Positions 19,590 to 29,233 of a stretch of DNA of 64,000 nucleotides are shown in pieces. The stretch's first letter is position 1; the number at the start of each line of letters is the position of its first letter. The notes beneath the pieces were generated by a model that was not told where the DNA came from, ran no database searches, and worked only from the letters and a program-made list of their open reading frames with translations. The DNA comes from Gammaproteobacteria bacterium. GTDB taxonomy: Bacteria > Pseudomonadota > Gammaproteobacteria > GRL18. The stretch covers positions 62,001-126,000 of the forward strand of contig JADGDG010000004.1 in NCBI GenBank assembly GCA_016744995.1. Direction: 5' to 3'. The position numbers and the translations under genes were made by a program.

Positions 19590-21038
19590 ATGAAGCCGGT
19601 AATAGCCCTGGTCGGGCGCCCCAATGTGGGCAAGTCAACACTATTTAATCGACTCACCAAGACTCGTGATGCACTCGTGGCGGATATGCCCGGAGTGACT
19701 CGTGATCGACAATATGGTGATGGTATTGTGGGTGATCGCCCCTATATTGTCATTGATACCGGCGGTTTAAGCGGTGAAGATGAAGGCGTTGATAGCCTGA
19801 TGCAGTCGCAGGTGTACCTGGCGATGCAGGAAGCCAGTATTATTCTGTTTCTGGTGGATGGGCGAGGTGGCCTTACTGGGCATGATCAAACCATCGCTCA
19901 ACATTTGAGGTCACTGGGTAAAGAAATTATTGTGCTGGTGAATAAAGCCGAAGGTATGAATGAAGATGTTGTTGAAGCAGATTTTTATTCGCTGGGTTTA
20001 GGCCAGCCTTATGCTGTTTCTGCCTCACATGGTGATGGCATTGCACCATTGATGGAAGAATTATTATCAGAAATACCTATGCCAGCAGAGGATGAATCTG
20101 AGGAAGATTCCTATGAAAAAAGTGGTATTAAACTGGCCATCGTCGGACGTCCCAATGTCGGTAAATCGACCCTTATTAATCGTCTGATGGGTGAAGAGCG
20201 TGTTGTCGCTTTTGATCTGCCCGGCACCACACGAGACAGCATTTTCATTCCCTTTGAACGTGATGGGCAGCGTTATACCTTTATTGATACCGCTGGTGTC
20301 AGGCGCCGTAGCCGTGTTAAGGAAACCATCGAAAAATTTTCCATTATTAAAGCCCTGCAGGCTATTGAATCGGCCCATGTTGTGATCTTAATGCTGGATG
20401 CCCATGAAGGTATCACCGATCAGGATCTGCATTTGCTGAGTTATGTGCTGGACACCGGCAGAGCATTGATCATTGCCATCAACAAATGGGATGGTATGAC
20501 TAAAGATGCCCGGGAATTTGTTAAAGAGCAATTAGAACGCCGCTTACCATTTCTGGATTATGCTAAATACCATTATATTTCAGCCTTACATGGCAGTGGT
20601 GTCGGCTTACTTTATGATTCAGTTGATAAAGCCTATGATTCGGCAATGAAAAGACATCAGTCTGCTAAATTGACTGCTTTACTGACCGATGCAGTGAAAA
20701 TGCACCAACCCCCGCTAGCTCGTGGACGTCGTATTAAACTGAGTTACGCCCATCAGGGGGGACAAAACCCGCCAGTGATTGTCATTCATGGTAATCAGAC
20801 CGAGCATATTCCAGAATCGTATAAACGATATCTTATGAATTCCTTCCGTAAGTGGTTAAAGCTGGAAGCAACACCGATCAGGCTGCAGTTTAAAAACAGC
20901 TCTAATCCCTATCGCGGTACCAGAAGAAACAACGACAAATCTAAACAACTCATGCTAAAACGCCACCGCCAGACCAAAAATATGGCAAAGAAATACAGCG
21001 GTAAGAAGGACAAAAGAAAGAATAGAACAGAGAGATAG
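19590..21038 (+). CDS. der: Ribosome-associated GTPase Der (EngA)
   Basis: 482-residue protein with two tandem GTPase domains, needed for 50S subunit maturation. Walker A GRPNVGKSTLFN and DMPGVTRD are in the first domain; GRPNVGKSTLIN, DLPGTTRDS and NKWDG are in the second. The C-terminal KH-like domain has SYAHQGGQNPPV and a basic tail. It ends the conserved run and faces the next gene 21 bp away. Confidence 0.97.
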   Translation: MKPVIALVGRPNVGKSTLFNRLTKTRDALVADMPGVTRDRQYGDGIVGDRPYIVIDTGGLSGEDEGVDSLMQSQVYLAMQEASIILFLVDGRGGLTGHDQTIAQHLRSLGKEIIVLVNKAEGMNEDVVEADFYSLGLGQPYAVSASHGDGIAPLMEELLSEIPMPAEDESEEDSYEKSGIKLAIVGRPNVGKSTLINRLMGEERVVAFDLPGTTRDSIFIPFERDGQRYTFIDTAGVRRRSRVKETIEKFSIIKALQAIESAHVVILMLDAHEGITDQDLHLLSYVLDTGRALIIAINKWDGMTKDAREFVKEQLERRLPFLDYAKYHYISALHGSGVGLLYDSVDKAYDSAMKRHQSAKLTALLTDAVKMHQPPLARGRRIKLSYAHQGGQNPPVIVIHGNQTEHIPESYKRYLMNSFRKWLKLEATPIRLQFKNSSNPYRGTRRNNDKSKQLMLKRHRQTKNMAKKYSGKKDKRKNRTER

Positions 21039-21059
21039 GAGCCTTCAGCTCTGCTCGTT

Positions 21060-21527
21060 TTACTGCGTCATTGTCATATAAGTGGTAATTTGAGCAGATG
21101 CTTTTCTCAGGTTTAAGCTCAATAAACGTGAAATACCTTTGAGAATTTTAATACCGACTTCAGGGTGCTTGGTTAGTAAGGTGTTAAAGTCATCACGGCG
21201 CAGAATGAGTATTGTTGAAGCACGGCATGCCCTCACCGTTGCGGAACGTGTCAGGCCGTCAATCAGGGCCATCTCACCTAAAGAGCTGCCCTCAGTGATG
21301 GTTGAGATCACAACTTCTTTATTATCAAGTGTTTTAACAATTTCCAGCTCACCCATAGCAACAAAGCTTAAAAAGCTGCCGTGCTGTCCTTCTTTACAAA
21401 CCAGCCCTCCTGTCTGTAAATCCTTTGGAAACAGGTATTGTGATAATATTTCAGTATCATCTGCATCTAACTCGTTAAAGATAGGGATTTCAGAAATAAG
21501 ATACTCAAGATCTTTATTTATATTCAT
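21060..21527 (-). CDS. Cyclic nucleotide-binding domain protein (no output domain)
   Basis: 155 residues from the ATG at 21527. A single CRP-type beta-roll covers most of it: FPKDLQTGGLVCKEGQHGSFLSFVAMGELEIV, then the phosphate-cassette region EGSSLGEMALIDGLTRSATVRA. Glu and Arg in GEMALIDGLTRSA match the cyclic-nucleotide pocket. No helix-turn-helix follows, so it is not a CRP-like activator. The partner is unknown. Confidence 0.8.
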   Translation of the reverse strand: MNINKDLEYLISEIPIFNELDADDTEILSQYLFPKDLQTGGLVCKEGQHGSFLSFVAMGELEIVKTLDNKEVVISTITEGSSLGEMALIDGLTRSATVRACRASTILILRRDDFNTLLTKHPEVGIKILKGISRLLSLNLRKASAQITTYMTMTQ

Positions 21528-21768
21528 GGACAACTCGATAATTTAACAATTTATTTAGGTTTCAAACGTTTTGAACTGCCTTAATAATAAAAGAGATCAG
21601 GATATTAGCAAGGTCAGAGTGCTCAGTTTGCCACATTTATGACATTGGTCAAACTTCATTAAAAATTTAGCTTGATATAATTAATATTTGTTGTAGTATA
21701 TTTCCTACAAAATTTGTTTTGCTTTAGTTTACACATAATGAGGTTCTATTTTTAATAGATTTATTTAG

Positions 21769-21906
21769 ATGATGATATACATAGCTGTAATCGTGTCGTT
21801 TTCGGCAGGATTTTTATTGAGTGCCATCCTTGGTAGTAATTCTAGAGAAAGATCTTCCCAAAAGCAGAGAATAACACCTGTTTTACATGAAGATTTTCTA
21901 AAGTAG
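21769..21906 (+). CDS. Possible small membrane protein (45 aa)
   Basis: A short frame in the 21528-21994 gap begins MMIYIAVIVSFSAGFLLSAILG, one convincing membrane helix, followed by a basic tail. The ribosome site is weak. A hairpin with 12-bp arms (21922-21933 and 21958-21969) lies just after the stop and could be its end. Unrecognised; moderate to low support. Confidence 0.35.
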   Translation: MMIYIAVIVSFSAGFLLSAILGSNSRERSSQKQRITPVLHEDFLK

Positions 21907-21994
21907 GTTAAATTGTAGTGCTTAGTCTGTAGTAACACACCTGTAGGGCACAGTCGAACTACAGACTAAAGCTAAGCTCTAAGAAGAGTTTAGA

Positions 21995-22300
21995 TCATTT
22001 TTCAGTTGAATGTTCCACTGCATATTGACTGACAGCTTTAAGGTTATCCCCGGTAATATTGGGGAACTTAGGCATTATCAGACTACCGGAACTGATTTTA
22101 TCAGCAAAAAAGTCAGCATTTTTCTTTTCAGAACTCAATTCATAAAAAATATTATCTTTACCTTCAATAGCTTCGTGGCATTCCATACAGGCACCCTTAA
22201 AAATATCTTCACCAGTGGCACCTGCCACAGGTGTATAGTCGCGGCTGCAGCCTGCCAGCAGTAAAGTTGTGCCAGCTGTTAATAAGAGCAATTTTTTCAT
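21995..22300 (-). CDS. Monohaem cytochrome c lipoprotein
   Basis: 101 residues. The signal ends in the lipobox LAGC, so it should be anchored to a membrane. One haem site, CMECH, is near residue 38, and MPKFPNITGDNLKAV provides the likely axial Met (LIMPKFP). This is a small class I cytochrome c. It stands alone, so its redox partners are not evident. Confidence 0.85.
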   Translation of the reverse strand: MKKLLLLTAGTTLLLAGCSRDYTPVAGATGEDIFKGACMECHEAIEGKDNIFYELSSEKKNADFFADKISSGSLIMPKFPNITGDNLKAVSQYAVEHSTEK

Positions 22301-22334
22301 TAGTTAAGTCCTTTCATTCATTCAAATTATTTTC

Positions 22335-22355
22335 GTAACTGTTCAGCGTGTTTAG
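22335..22355 (-). repeat. Partial end of the MITE-like element
   Basis: GTAACT then GTTCAGCGTGTTTAG matches the right-hand end (reverse strand) of the elements at 9361 and 47042 at 20 of 21 positions. Only this end is recognisable. Confidence 0.45.
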
Positions 22356-22432
22356 TTACTTATTTTCTAGGTTAAATAATTAATGTTGGTATAATAGCTT
22401 TATTTTTCAACCAGTAGTTTACCAGGCTTAAT

Positions 22433-23767
22433 ATGAGTGCGCACAAAATTGGCTTTATCAGCTTAGGCTGTCCCAAAGCATTAGTTGATTCAGAACAAAT
22501 ACTGACACGTCTCCGTGCTGAAGGTTACGATATTGGTGATTCATACCAGAATGCCGATATGGTTGTGGTCAATACCTGTGGTTTTATTGATGATGCAGTA
22601 GAAGAATCCCTCGATGCTATTGGTGAAGCTTTAGCGGAGAATGGCAAGGTCATTGTGACTGGTTGTCTGGGAGGCAAGGGTGATATTGTCCAGCAAACAC
22701 ATCCGGATGTGCTTGCCGTGACTGGGCCGCATGCCCTGGAAGAGGTAATGGAAGCGGTGCATGAGCACATTCCCCCGGAGCATGATCCCTATACCAGCCT
22801 TATTCCTGAAGGAGGCATAAAACTCACACCGAGGCACTATGCTTATTTAAAAATATCTGAAGGCTGTAATCATCATTGCAGTTTTTGCATTATACCTTCC
22901 TTACGAGGCAAGTTAGTCAGTCGTCCCATTGGTGATGTCTTGCAGGAAGCCGAAAACCTGGTTCATGCAGGCGTTAGAGAATTATTAGTGGTGTCACAAG
23001 ATACTTCTGCCTATGGTCTGGACCGGAAATATCAAATGGGCTTCCATCAGGGCAAACCGGTAAAAACCCGTTTTAAAGAACTTGCTTCAGCCCTGGGTGA
23101 TCTGGATGCCTGGGTGAGAATGCATTATGTTTATCCCTATCCACACGTTGATGATGTGATCCCATTGATGGCAGAGGGTAAAATTCTGCCCTATCTTGAT
23201 GTTCCTCTGCAGCATTCATCGCCTGAAATCTTAAAAGCCATGAAGCGTCCTGCAAATACTGAAAACATGTTAAAGCGTATAGCTTCATGGCGTGATATTT
23301 GCCCGGATATCACCCTCAGAAGCACCTTTATTGTGGGTTTTCCCGGAGAAACAGAGCAGCACTTTGAAGATTTACTGGCATTCACAAAAGCCATTCAGTT
23401 TGATCGGGTGGGTGCATTTAAATATTCATCGGTTGATGGCGCTGCTGCCAATAAGCTGGGCAGTCCAGTTCCGGAAGCCTTAAAAGAAGAACGCCTTGCT
23501 CGTTTAATGGAGCTTCAGTCTGAAATCAGCTTTAATAAACTGCAGGCTAAAGTCGGTCAGTCAATGAGAGTGATCATTGACTCAATTGATGAGAAGGGTG
23601 TGATAGCCCGCAGTGCCGCTGATGCGCCTGATGTGGATGGTCTGGTCTTTATTGATGCCCTTGAGGATGCACAGATCGATCAGGCTGCGGATCTGAATCC
23701 TGGTGATTTCATTGATGTAGAAATTATTGATAATAGTGAACACGATCTCTTTGCAGAATTAAAATGA
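22433..23767 (+). CDS. rimO: Ribosomal protein S12 methylthiotransferase RimO
   Basis: 444-residue radical-SAM enzyme that methylthiolates an Asp of ribosomal protein S12 and uses two [4Fe-4S] clusters. The N-terminal MTTase domain has [24 protein letters not shown] and TGCLGG. The radical-SAM motif is [10 protein letters not shown]-terminal TRAM domain follows. It overlaps cmoA by 4 bp. Confidence 0.96.
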   Translation: MSAHKIGFISLGCPKALVDSEQILTRLRAEGYDIGDSYQNADMVVVNTCGFIDDAVEESLDAIGEALAENGKVIVTGCLGGKGDIVQQTHPDVLAVTGPHALEEVMEAVHEHIPPEHDPYTSLIPEGGIKLTPRHYAYLKISEGCNHHCSFCIIPSLRGKLVSRPIGDVLQEAENLVHAGVRELLVVSQDTSAYGLDRKYQMGFHQGKPVKTRFKELASALGDLDAWVRMHYVYPYPHVDDVIPLMAEGKILPYLDVPLQHSSPEILKAMKRPANTENMLKRIASWRDICPDITLRSTFIVGFPGETEQHFEDLLAFTKAIQFDRVGAFKYSSVDGAAANKLGSPVPEALKEERLARLMELQSEISFNKLQAKVGQSMRVIIDSIDEKGVIARSAADAPDVDGLVFIDALEDAQIDQAADLNPGDFIDVEIIDNSEHDLFAELK

Positions 23768-24537
23768 ACTCTGATTTAAAGTGTAACAACAGGGACACCC
23801 TCTACTCACAAGCTCTTGAGCAACTAGTTGACTTTGATTTTGATGCCAGGGTTGCTCACGTTTTTCCTGATATGATTAATCGTTCAGTACCCGGTTATGC
23901 TAATATTGTCGCAATGACCGGCATCCTGGCTGCTGAATTTTATCAGATAAACAGTAATTGTTATGATCTAGGCTGTTCTTTGGGTGCATCTTCTTTAGCA
24001 ATAGCTAAATCAGTAGTTGAGCCCTCGTTGCATATTATTGCAGTTGATAATTCTCAGGCCATGCTGGATCAGGCAAAAATATTAGTAGAGAAAAATAATT
24101 CATCTGAGCCAAAATCAATTGCACAGAATAGCAGCTGTATTGAATTTATTTGTGATGATATTAATCATATTGAAATAGACAATGCTTCTGTTGTGGTGAT
24201 GAACTTCACCTTACAATTTATTGACCTTGAACTGCGTGAAAAACTGTTGAAAAAAATATATAGCGGAATGCTCAAAGGTGGTATTCTTATTTTGTCTGAA
24301 AAGCTAAGCTATACAGACATCGAACAGCAGAAATTATTGATTGAAATGCATCATTTTTTCAAAAAAGCAAATGGTTATAGCCAACTGGAAATCAGTCAAA
24401 AAAGACAAACACTGGAAAATGTACTGCTGCCGGAAACACTGGAACAACATAAAATACGTCTGCAAAAAGCTGGTTTTAAACAAACTCAGCAATGGTTTCA
24501 ATGTTTTAATTTTTCATCACTGATTGCTATAAAATGA
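23764..24537 (+). CDS. cmoA: Carboxy-S-adenosylmethionine synthase CmoA
   Basis: 257-residue Rossmann-fold enzyme that makes carboxy-SAM from SAM and prephenate for wobble uridine modification. Motifs [32 protein letters not shown] and [10 protein letters not shown] are diagnostic. It has an ATGA overlap with rimO and is followed by its pathway partner cmoB. Confidence 0.95.
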   Translation: MNSDLKCNNRDTLYSQALEQLVDFDFDARVAHVFPDMINRSVPGYANIVAMTGILAAEFYQINSNCYDLGCSLGASSLAIAKSVVEPSLHIIAVDNSQAMLDQAKILVEKNNSSEPKSIAQNSSCIEFICDDINHIEIDNASVVVMNFTLQFIDLELREKLLKKIYSGMLKGGILILSEKLSYTDIEQQKLLIEMHHFFKKANGYSQLEISQKRQTLENVLLPETLEQHKIRLQKAGFKQTQQWFQCFNFSSLIAIK

Positions 24538-24583
24538 GATTAAATGCATATTGATTTCGTCACAACAATTGATTAATACAACC

Positions 24584-25546
24584 ATGTCTGATCACCAAAC
24601 ACTTTACCAGTCAATGCAAGATACGCCACTGGAAAAATGGGCTGAAATACTACCACAACAACTGCAACAGTTATCTGCAGAAAAACACGGTGACTACACT
24701 CGCTGGACTCAGGCTTTATCCGAATTACCTGTTGTTAACAACTGTGTTGCGGATTTAACTATTGATACCCTTTTAATGACGACCCCGAACTCCTTTGACA
24801 ATGTACAGCTAGAGTCCACGTTAAAACAGCTTTCTCCCTGGCGAAAAGGCCCCTATCAAATCAATGATCTGTTAATTGACACAGAATGGCGCTCCGACTG
24901 GAAATGGGAACGTATTAAGGATCATATTTCACCTTTAAAAAAACGCCTGGTGTTAGATGTTGGCTGCGGTAATGGCTATCATTGCTGGCGCATGTACGGG
25001 GAGGGTGCACGTCTGGTTATTGGTATTGATCCTTCCTGGTTATTCTGGATGCAATTTCAGGCAATGAAACATTTTATTGGCAATAAACCTGTGCATCTGC
25101 TGCCTTTTGGCATAGAACAATTACCCACACAGTTAAATGCATTTGATACAGTTTTTTCAATGGGTGTTTTTTATCATCGACGTTCACCTATTGATCATTT
25201 ATTACAGTTAAAAAGTACTCTGCGAAAAGATGGTGAACTGGTTCTGGAAACACTGATTATAGATGGTCATAAAGGTGAATCACTGGTCCCGGATGGACGT
25301 TACGCAAAAATGCGTAACGTCTGGTTTTTACCAACAGTAGAGACTATGACGCAATGGCTCTGTCGTTGCGGCTTTAAACAAATTAAAGTGGTTGATATTA
25401 ATCAGACATCAACAAAGGAACAACGTAGTACTTCCTGGATGCCCTATGAATCACTCAAAGATTTTCTTGATCCGGATGATATAAATAAAACCATAGAAGG
25501 TTATCCCGCTCCGAAACGTGCAACCTTTATTGCGCAAAAGCCTTAA
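24584..25546 (+). CDS. cmoB: tRNA U34 carboxymethyltransferase CmoB
   Basis: 320 residues from the ATG at 24584, close to the E. coli length. It transfers the carboxymethyl group from carboxy-SAM to 5-hydroxyuridine at tRNA position 34. The SAM-fold motif LVLDVGCGNGYHCWRMYGEGA and WRSDWKWERI are clear. A TTG 11 codons upstream is possible but less likely. Confidence 0.95.
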   Translation: MSDHQTLYQSMQDTPLEKWAEILPQQLQQLSAEKHGDYTRWTQALSELPVVNNCVADLTIDTLLMTTPNSFDNVQLESTLKQLSPWRKGPYQINDLLIDTEWRSDWKWERIKDHISPLKKRLVLDVGCGNGYHCWRMYGEGARLVIGIDPSWLFWMQFQAMKHFIGNKPVHLLPFGIEQLPTQLNAFDTVFSMGVFYHRRSPIDHLLQLKSTLRKDGELVLETLIIDGHKGESLVPDGRYAKMRNVWFLPTVETMTQWLCRCGFKQIKVVDINQTSTKEQRSTSWMPYESLKDFLDPDDINKTIEGYPAPKRATFIAQKP

Positions 25547-25578
25547 CTTTAAGCTAAATAAATCAGGCCATTTTAAAC

Positions 25579-25902
25579 ATGAAAAAGAACCAGAACACAG
25601 ATATACCACCTTTTTATGTCGGTGATAGTCCAATCCATGGCAAAGGATTATTTGCTGCCAGAAATATAAAAAAAGGGGAGCTTCTTGGTGAGTTTAAGTG
25701 CAAACCAGCTAAAAAAGATGGCCCCTATGTGTTGTGGATTGAAGAGGATCGAGGCTATCAGGTTTTAGATGATTTTAAATACATCAATCATAACAACAAA
25801 GCCAATGCTGCTTATTATGATGACTTCACCGTGATGTCAATTCGAAAAATAAAGCAGGGAGATGAAATTACCCATTATTATGGTGAAGACTGGGGTGAGT
25901 GA
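25579..25902 (+). CDS. Small SET-domain protein
   Basis: 107 residues that are almost entirely a minimal SET domain: GDSPIHGKGLFAARNIKKGELLGEF at the start, FKYINHNNKANAAY in place of the NHS motif, and ITHYYGEDW at the end. SET proteins usually methylate lysine; bacterial stand-alone versions are poorly understood. It follows cmoB by 32 bp, so it may be cotranscribed. The target is unknown. Confidence 0.75.
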   Translation: MKKNQNTDIPPFYVGDSPIHGKGLFAARNIKKGELLGEFKCKPAKKDGPYVLWIEEDRGYQVLDDFKYINHNNKANAAYYDDFTVMSIRKIKQGDEITHYYGEDWGE

Positions 25903-26025
25903 TCTTTCTGGAACCAATCCAGAATGATAATGTCAAAGCTTTGAATCATGACTCAATAACTTGAATTTTTGTATTTTTTACCCCATTTTAAATACTGTTA
26001 AGAACCGTTTTAAGGAAATACTTTA

Positions 26026-26907
26026 ATGAGTAGAATATTTTTATTTCTGGCTACAAATATGGCTGTGATGGCTCTGGTTGGGATTGTTTTCCAATTATTA
26101 GGGCTTCAGGGAATGCTGGCGGCAAATGGAGTGGATCTCAATTTAACCGCGGTAATGGTTATGTCTCTGGTGGTGGGATTCAGTGGTTCTGTGATCTCAC
26201 TATTTATATCAAAATCCATGGCAAAACGATCCATGGGAGTACAGATAATTGAACAACCAACTAATAATGCGGAACGCTGGTTAGTTGAGACGGTGTACCG
26301 TCAGGCTGAACAAGCGGGTATTGGCCATCCTGAGGTGGGCATTTTTGATTCACCTCAGCCCAATGCTTTTGCCACAGGGGCAAATCGTAACGCCGCTTTA
26401 GTGGCCGTGAGTACAGGCTTGCTTAATGCCATGACTCAGGATGAAGTAGAAGCTGTGTTAGGGCATGAAATCAGTCATGTTGCTAATGGAGACATGATCA
26501 CCATGGCGCTTATACAGGGTGTTGTAAATACCTTTGTGATGTTTTTTTCCACAATTATCGGTCATTTAGTGGATAGAATTGTATTTAAAACAGAACGCGG
26601 ACATGGGCCAGCTTATTACATTACCAGTATAGTGGCACAAGTATTTTTATCTGTGCTTGCCAGCATTATTGTTATGTGGTTCTCGCGCCAAAGGGAGTTC
26701 CGTGCTGATCGAGGCGGTGCTGATCTGGCAGGGCGGCAGAAAATGATTGCTTCACTGCGCCGTCTGCAACAAGCACATGAGCCTGAAGACTTACCTGATC
26801 AGATGGCGGCTTTTGGTATCTCCGGTGGTGTGGCAAGTGGTTTAAAAGCATTATTTCTGACTCACCCGCCTTTAGAGCAAAGAATTGCTGCCCTGGAAAA
26901 TATGTAA
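26026..26907 (+). CDS. htpX: Membrane zinc metalloprotease HtpX
   Basis: 293-residue M48 protease of the inner membrane, involved in degrading damaged membrane proteins. The zinc motif is HEISH, with the third ligand Glu in REFRADRGGA. Membrane helices are at about 5-25, 35-58, 160-180 and 195-215. The length and order match E. coli HtpX. Confidence 0.95.
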   Translation: MSRIFLFLATNMAVMALVGIVFQLLGLQGMLAANGVDLNLTAVMVMSLVVGFSGSVISLFISKSMAKRSMGVQIIEQPTNNAERWLVETVYRQAEQAGIGHPEVGIFDSPQPNAFATGANRNAALVAVSTGLLNAMTQDEVEAVLGHEISHVANGDMITMALIQGVVNTFVMFFSTIIGHLVDRIVFKTERGHGPAYYITSIVAQVFLSVLASIIVMWFSRQREFRADRGGADLAGRQKMIASLRRLQQAHEPEDLPDQMAAFGISGGVASGLKALFLTHPPLEQRIAALENM

Positions 26908-27029
26908 TGAGCCTTTTTTTGCATTAAATGCTTTTTCTACTGTAAGTTTCAAAATATTAAACTATATTTTAAGAACGCCGATATAAAATATGGTGGTGTT
27001 TTGGACTCACAGGCAGGAGAATGCTGTAG

Positions 27030-29183
27030 ATGTTAAAAGCCTTATCAACCCGTTTTTTTCTAAATACTTTTTTTAATACAACGGTTAAATTTAAACTATG
27101 GGCCAGCTACGCCTTTTTTCTGTCAGTAATTCTATTTGGCAGTAGTTTTTTTGTTTATAACGGTTATAAACAAAAAGACGTTATTATTGATGTTACACAG
27201 AAAAGTACACCCATTATTGCCCGCCTGCAAAGCATCCGTGAAGGTATTTCTGAGTTGTCTGCCACCAGCGGTCTGTATCTTCTAACCCGGGAAAAAAAAT
27301 ATCAGAAAGATTATAATCAGGCCCTTAAAAGCCTGAATGCTCATATCACTGAGCTTAAATCTCATCAGCAAACCCATTCTGATATGGTGCAATCACTTAA
27401 TGCTGTTGGCTCAGAGTTAAAATCTCTGGATAAAAGTTTTGTCAATGTGATGACTATCGGTACTGATGATAATCTGAATAAGCCTGCGTTACTACTTGCT
27501 GCACAAAAGATAGGACCATTGTTTAATCAGGTACTGCAAATTACCAGTGTGATGGTTGAATCTGAAGCAGAAGAAGATGATCCAAGCCTTGAACGCAAAG
27601 ATATTCTTAAAACTATTTTTGAAATTCGCAGTGAATGGTTGAGTTTATCTCGAAATATTACCGTTTTTCTCACCTACCGAAATAAAATATTTGCAGAAAA
27701 CTATTCGATTCAGTTGGATTTATTAAAGAGAAAACTAAGCCACCTCTCTGAATTAGAAGATGCATTAACCTTTGAACAGGCAAACGGACTGGAAGAACTG
27801 GGTGATATTTATCTTTCCTATGAACAGGCCCTGAATGAACTGGTTCCACTTCATAGCGGGGATAGCTGGCGTAAAGATTCACAATTAATTCGTACAGAAT
27901 TAGCACCCTTATTAAATACGCTTAACCAGTCAATCAGCCAGATCATCAGCAAGGAAAAAACTCGAGCCGAAAAGCAGATTTCATCTTTACTTGAAGATAT
28001 TAAGTTTTTTTCAAAAATGACGCTGATCATTGCACTGATCAGTCTCATTGGCGCGATTATTATTATAATCACAATCAAGATCCTTGTGACAGATCGGCTT
28101 TCTAAAACACAAAGTGCCATGCATAAAATATCATCGGGCGGTGGTTTGGGACATTCACTGGATGAAATAGGTAATGATGAACTCTCAGAGCTGGCCAGAG
28201 ATTTTAATGTTTTTATCGGGAAAATTAAACGTGTGGTTGATTTGGTCATTATGTCTTCAAGCAGCCTGGCAACTGAAGCATCAAAAATGAGTGTTTTAAC
28301 TGAATGTGCATTGGACTTATCAACAACTCAGGAAAATAAAGTCTCTGGGGTGGCTGATATTAATAGCAAGATGTTTCAACAAATGGAACTGATTGTTCAA
28401 AATACAGGTGAGGCGGTGGAATCTGTTGAAGAAGCAAAATCAGCTGCTGAGAGTGGGCGGGATATTGTTCAGCAGACAATTCAATCAGTACAGCTTATTG
28501 CTTCAGAAGTCGAAAGCTCTACCGGTGTTGTTAATGAGTTAGCAAAGGATACGGAAAGCATCAGCTCTGTCATTCAAGTCATTCAAATTATTTCTGAGCA
28601 AACAAACTTACTGGCCCTCAATGCTGCCATTGAAGCAGCCCGGGCGGGTGAATCAGGCAGGGGCTTTGCTGTTGTTGCCGATGAAGTCAGGAGCCTGTCA
28701 CATAAAATTCAGAGTGAAACGGTGGTAATTAAAGACAAAATTGAACACTTGCAAAAAGCTTCTGTTAGCGTGGTTAATCAAATGAACAGTATGCAGGAAC
28801 ATGCTGAAAAAACAGTACAATTATCATCTCAGGCAGGTGATGCTTTTAATAATATTGTTAAAGATATTTCTTCTGTGACAATAATGAATCAGAAAAATGC
28901 CGATGCCTCTGAACAACAGAAAAAAGATAATGAACAAGTCAGTCTGTCTTTGGGTAACTTATCGATTATGTCTCAAACTATGTCTAAAACCTCTCAGGAT
29001 GCCTATAATTCAGGCAATGAATTTAAAATCATGGCAGAGCAATTAAAAGATATTGTTGAACAGTTTTTGCATGCAGCAGATGACTCGGAGGTAATAGAAA
29101 AGACTGTGGAACAACCCAGACAAGAGGTTCGCCCATCGGCATCATCCAACTCAGCAGAGAATGATGATGTTGAGTTTTTTTGA
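27030..29183 (+). CDS. Methyl-accepting chemotaxis protein (large)
   Basis: 717-residue chemoreceptor. The first membrane helix is at about 26-46, followed by a long helical periplasmic domain of about 280 residues. The second helix is at about 330-352, then HAMP. The signalling tip is [33 protein letters not shown]. The C-terminal tail is acidic and ends DDVEFF. The ligand is unknown. No che genes are in the window. Confidence 0.9.
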   Translation: MLKALSTRFFLNTFFNTTVKFKLWASYAFFLSVILFGSSFFVYNGYKQKDVIIDVTQKSTPIIARLQSIREGISELSATSGLYLLTREKKYQKDYNQALKSLNAHITELKSHQQTHSDMVQSLNAVGSELKSLDKSFVNVMTIGTDDNLNKPALLLAAQKIGPLFNQVLQITSVMVESEAEEDDPSLERKDILKTIFEIRSEWLSLSRNITVFLTYRNKIFAENYSIQLDLLKRKLSHLSELEDALTFEQANGLEELGDIYLSYEQALNELVPLHSGDSWRKDSQLIRTELAPLLNTLNQSISQIISKEKTRAEKQISSLLEDIKFFSKMTLIIALISLIGAIIIIITIKILVTDRLSKTQSAMHKISSGGGLGHSLDEIGNDELSELARDFNVFIGKIKRVVDLVIMSSSSLATEASKMSVLTECALDLSTTQENKVSGVADINSKMFQQMELIVQNTGEAVESVEEAKSAAESGRDIVQQTIQSVQLIASEVESSTGVVNELAKDTESISSVIQVIQIISEQTNLLALNAAIEAARAGESGRGFAVVADEVRSLSHKIQSETVVIKDKIEHLQKASVSVVNQMNSMQEHAEKTVQLSSQAGDAFNNIVKDISSVTIMNQKNADASEQQKKDNEQVSLSLGNLSIMSQTMSKTSQDAYNSGNEFKIMAEQLKDIVEQFLHAADDSEVIEKTVEQPRQEVRPSASSNSAENDDVEFF

Positions 29184-29233
29184 TATAATGCGAGTCTGAG
29201 CTATTATCCTGTTTATAACAAAAAAATATTTTT

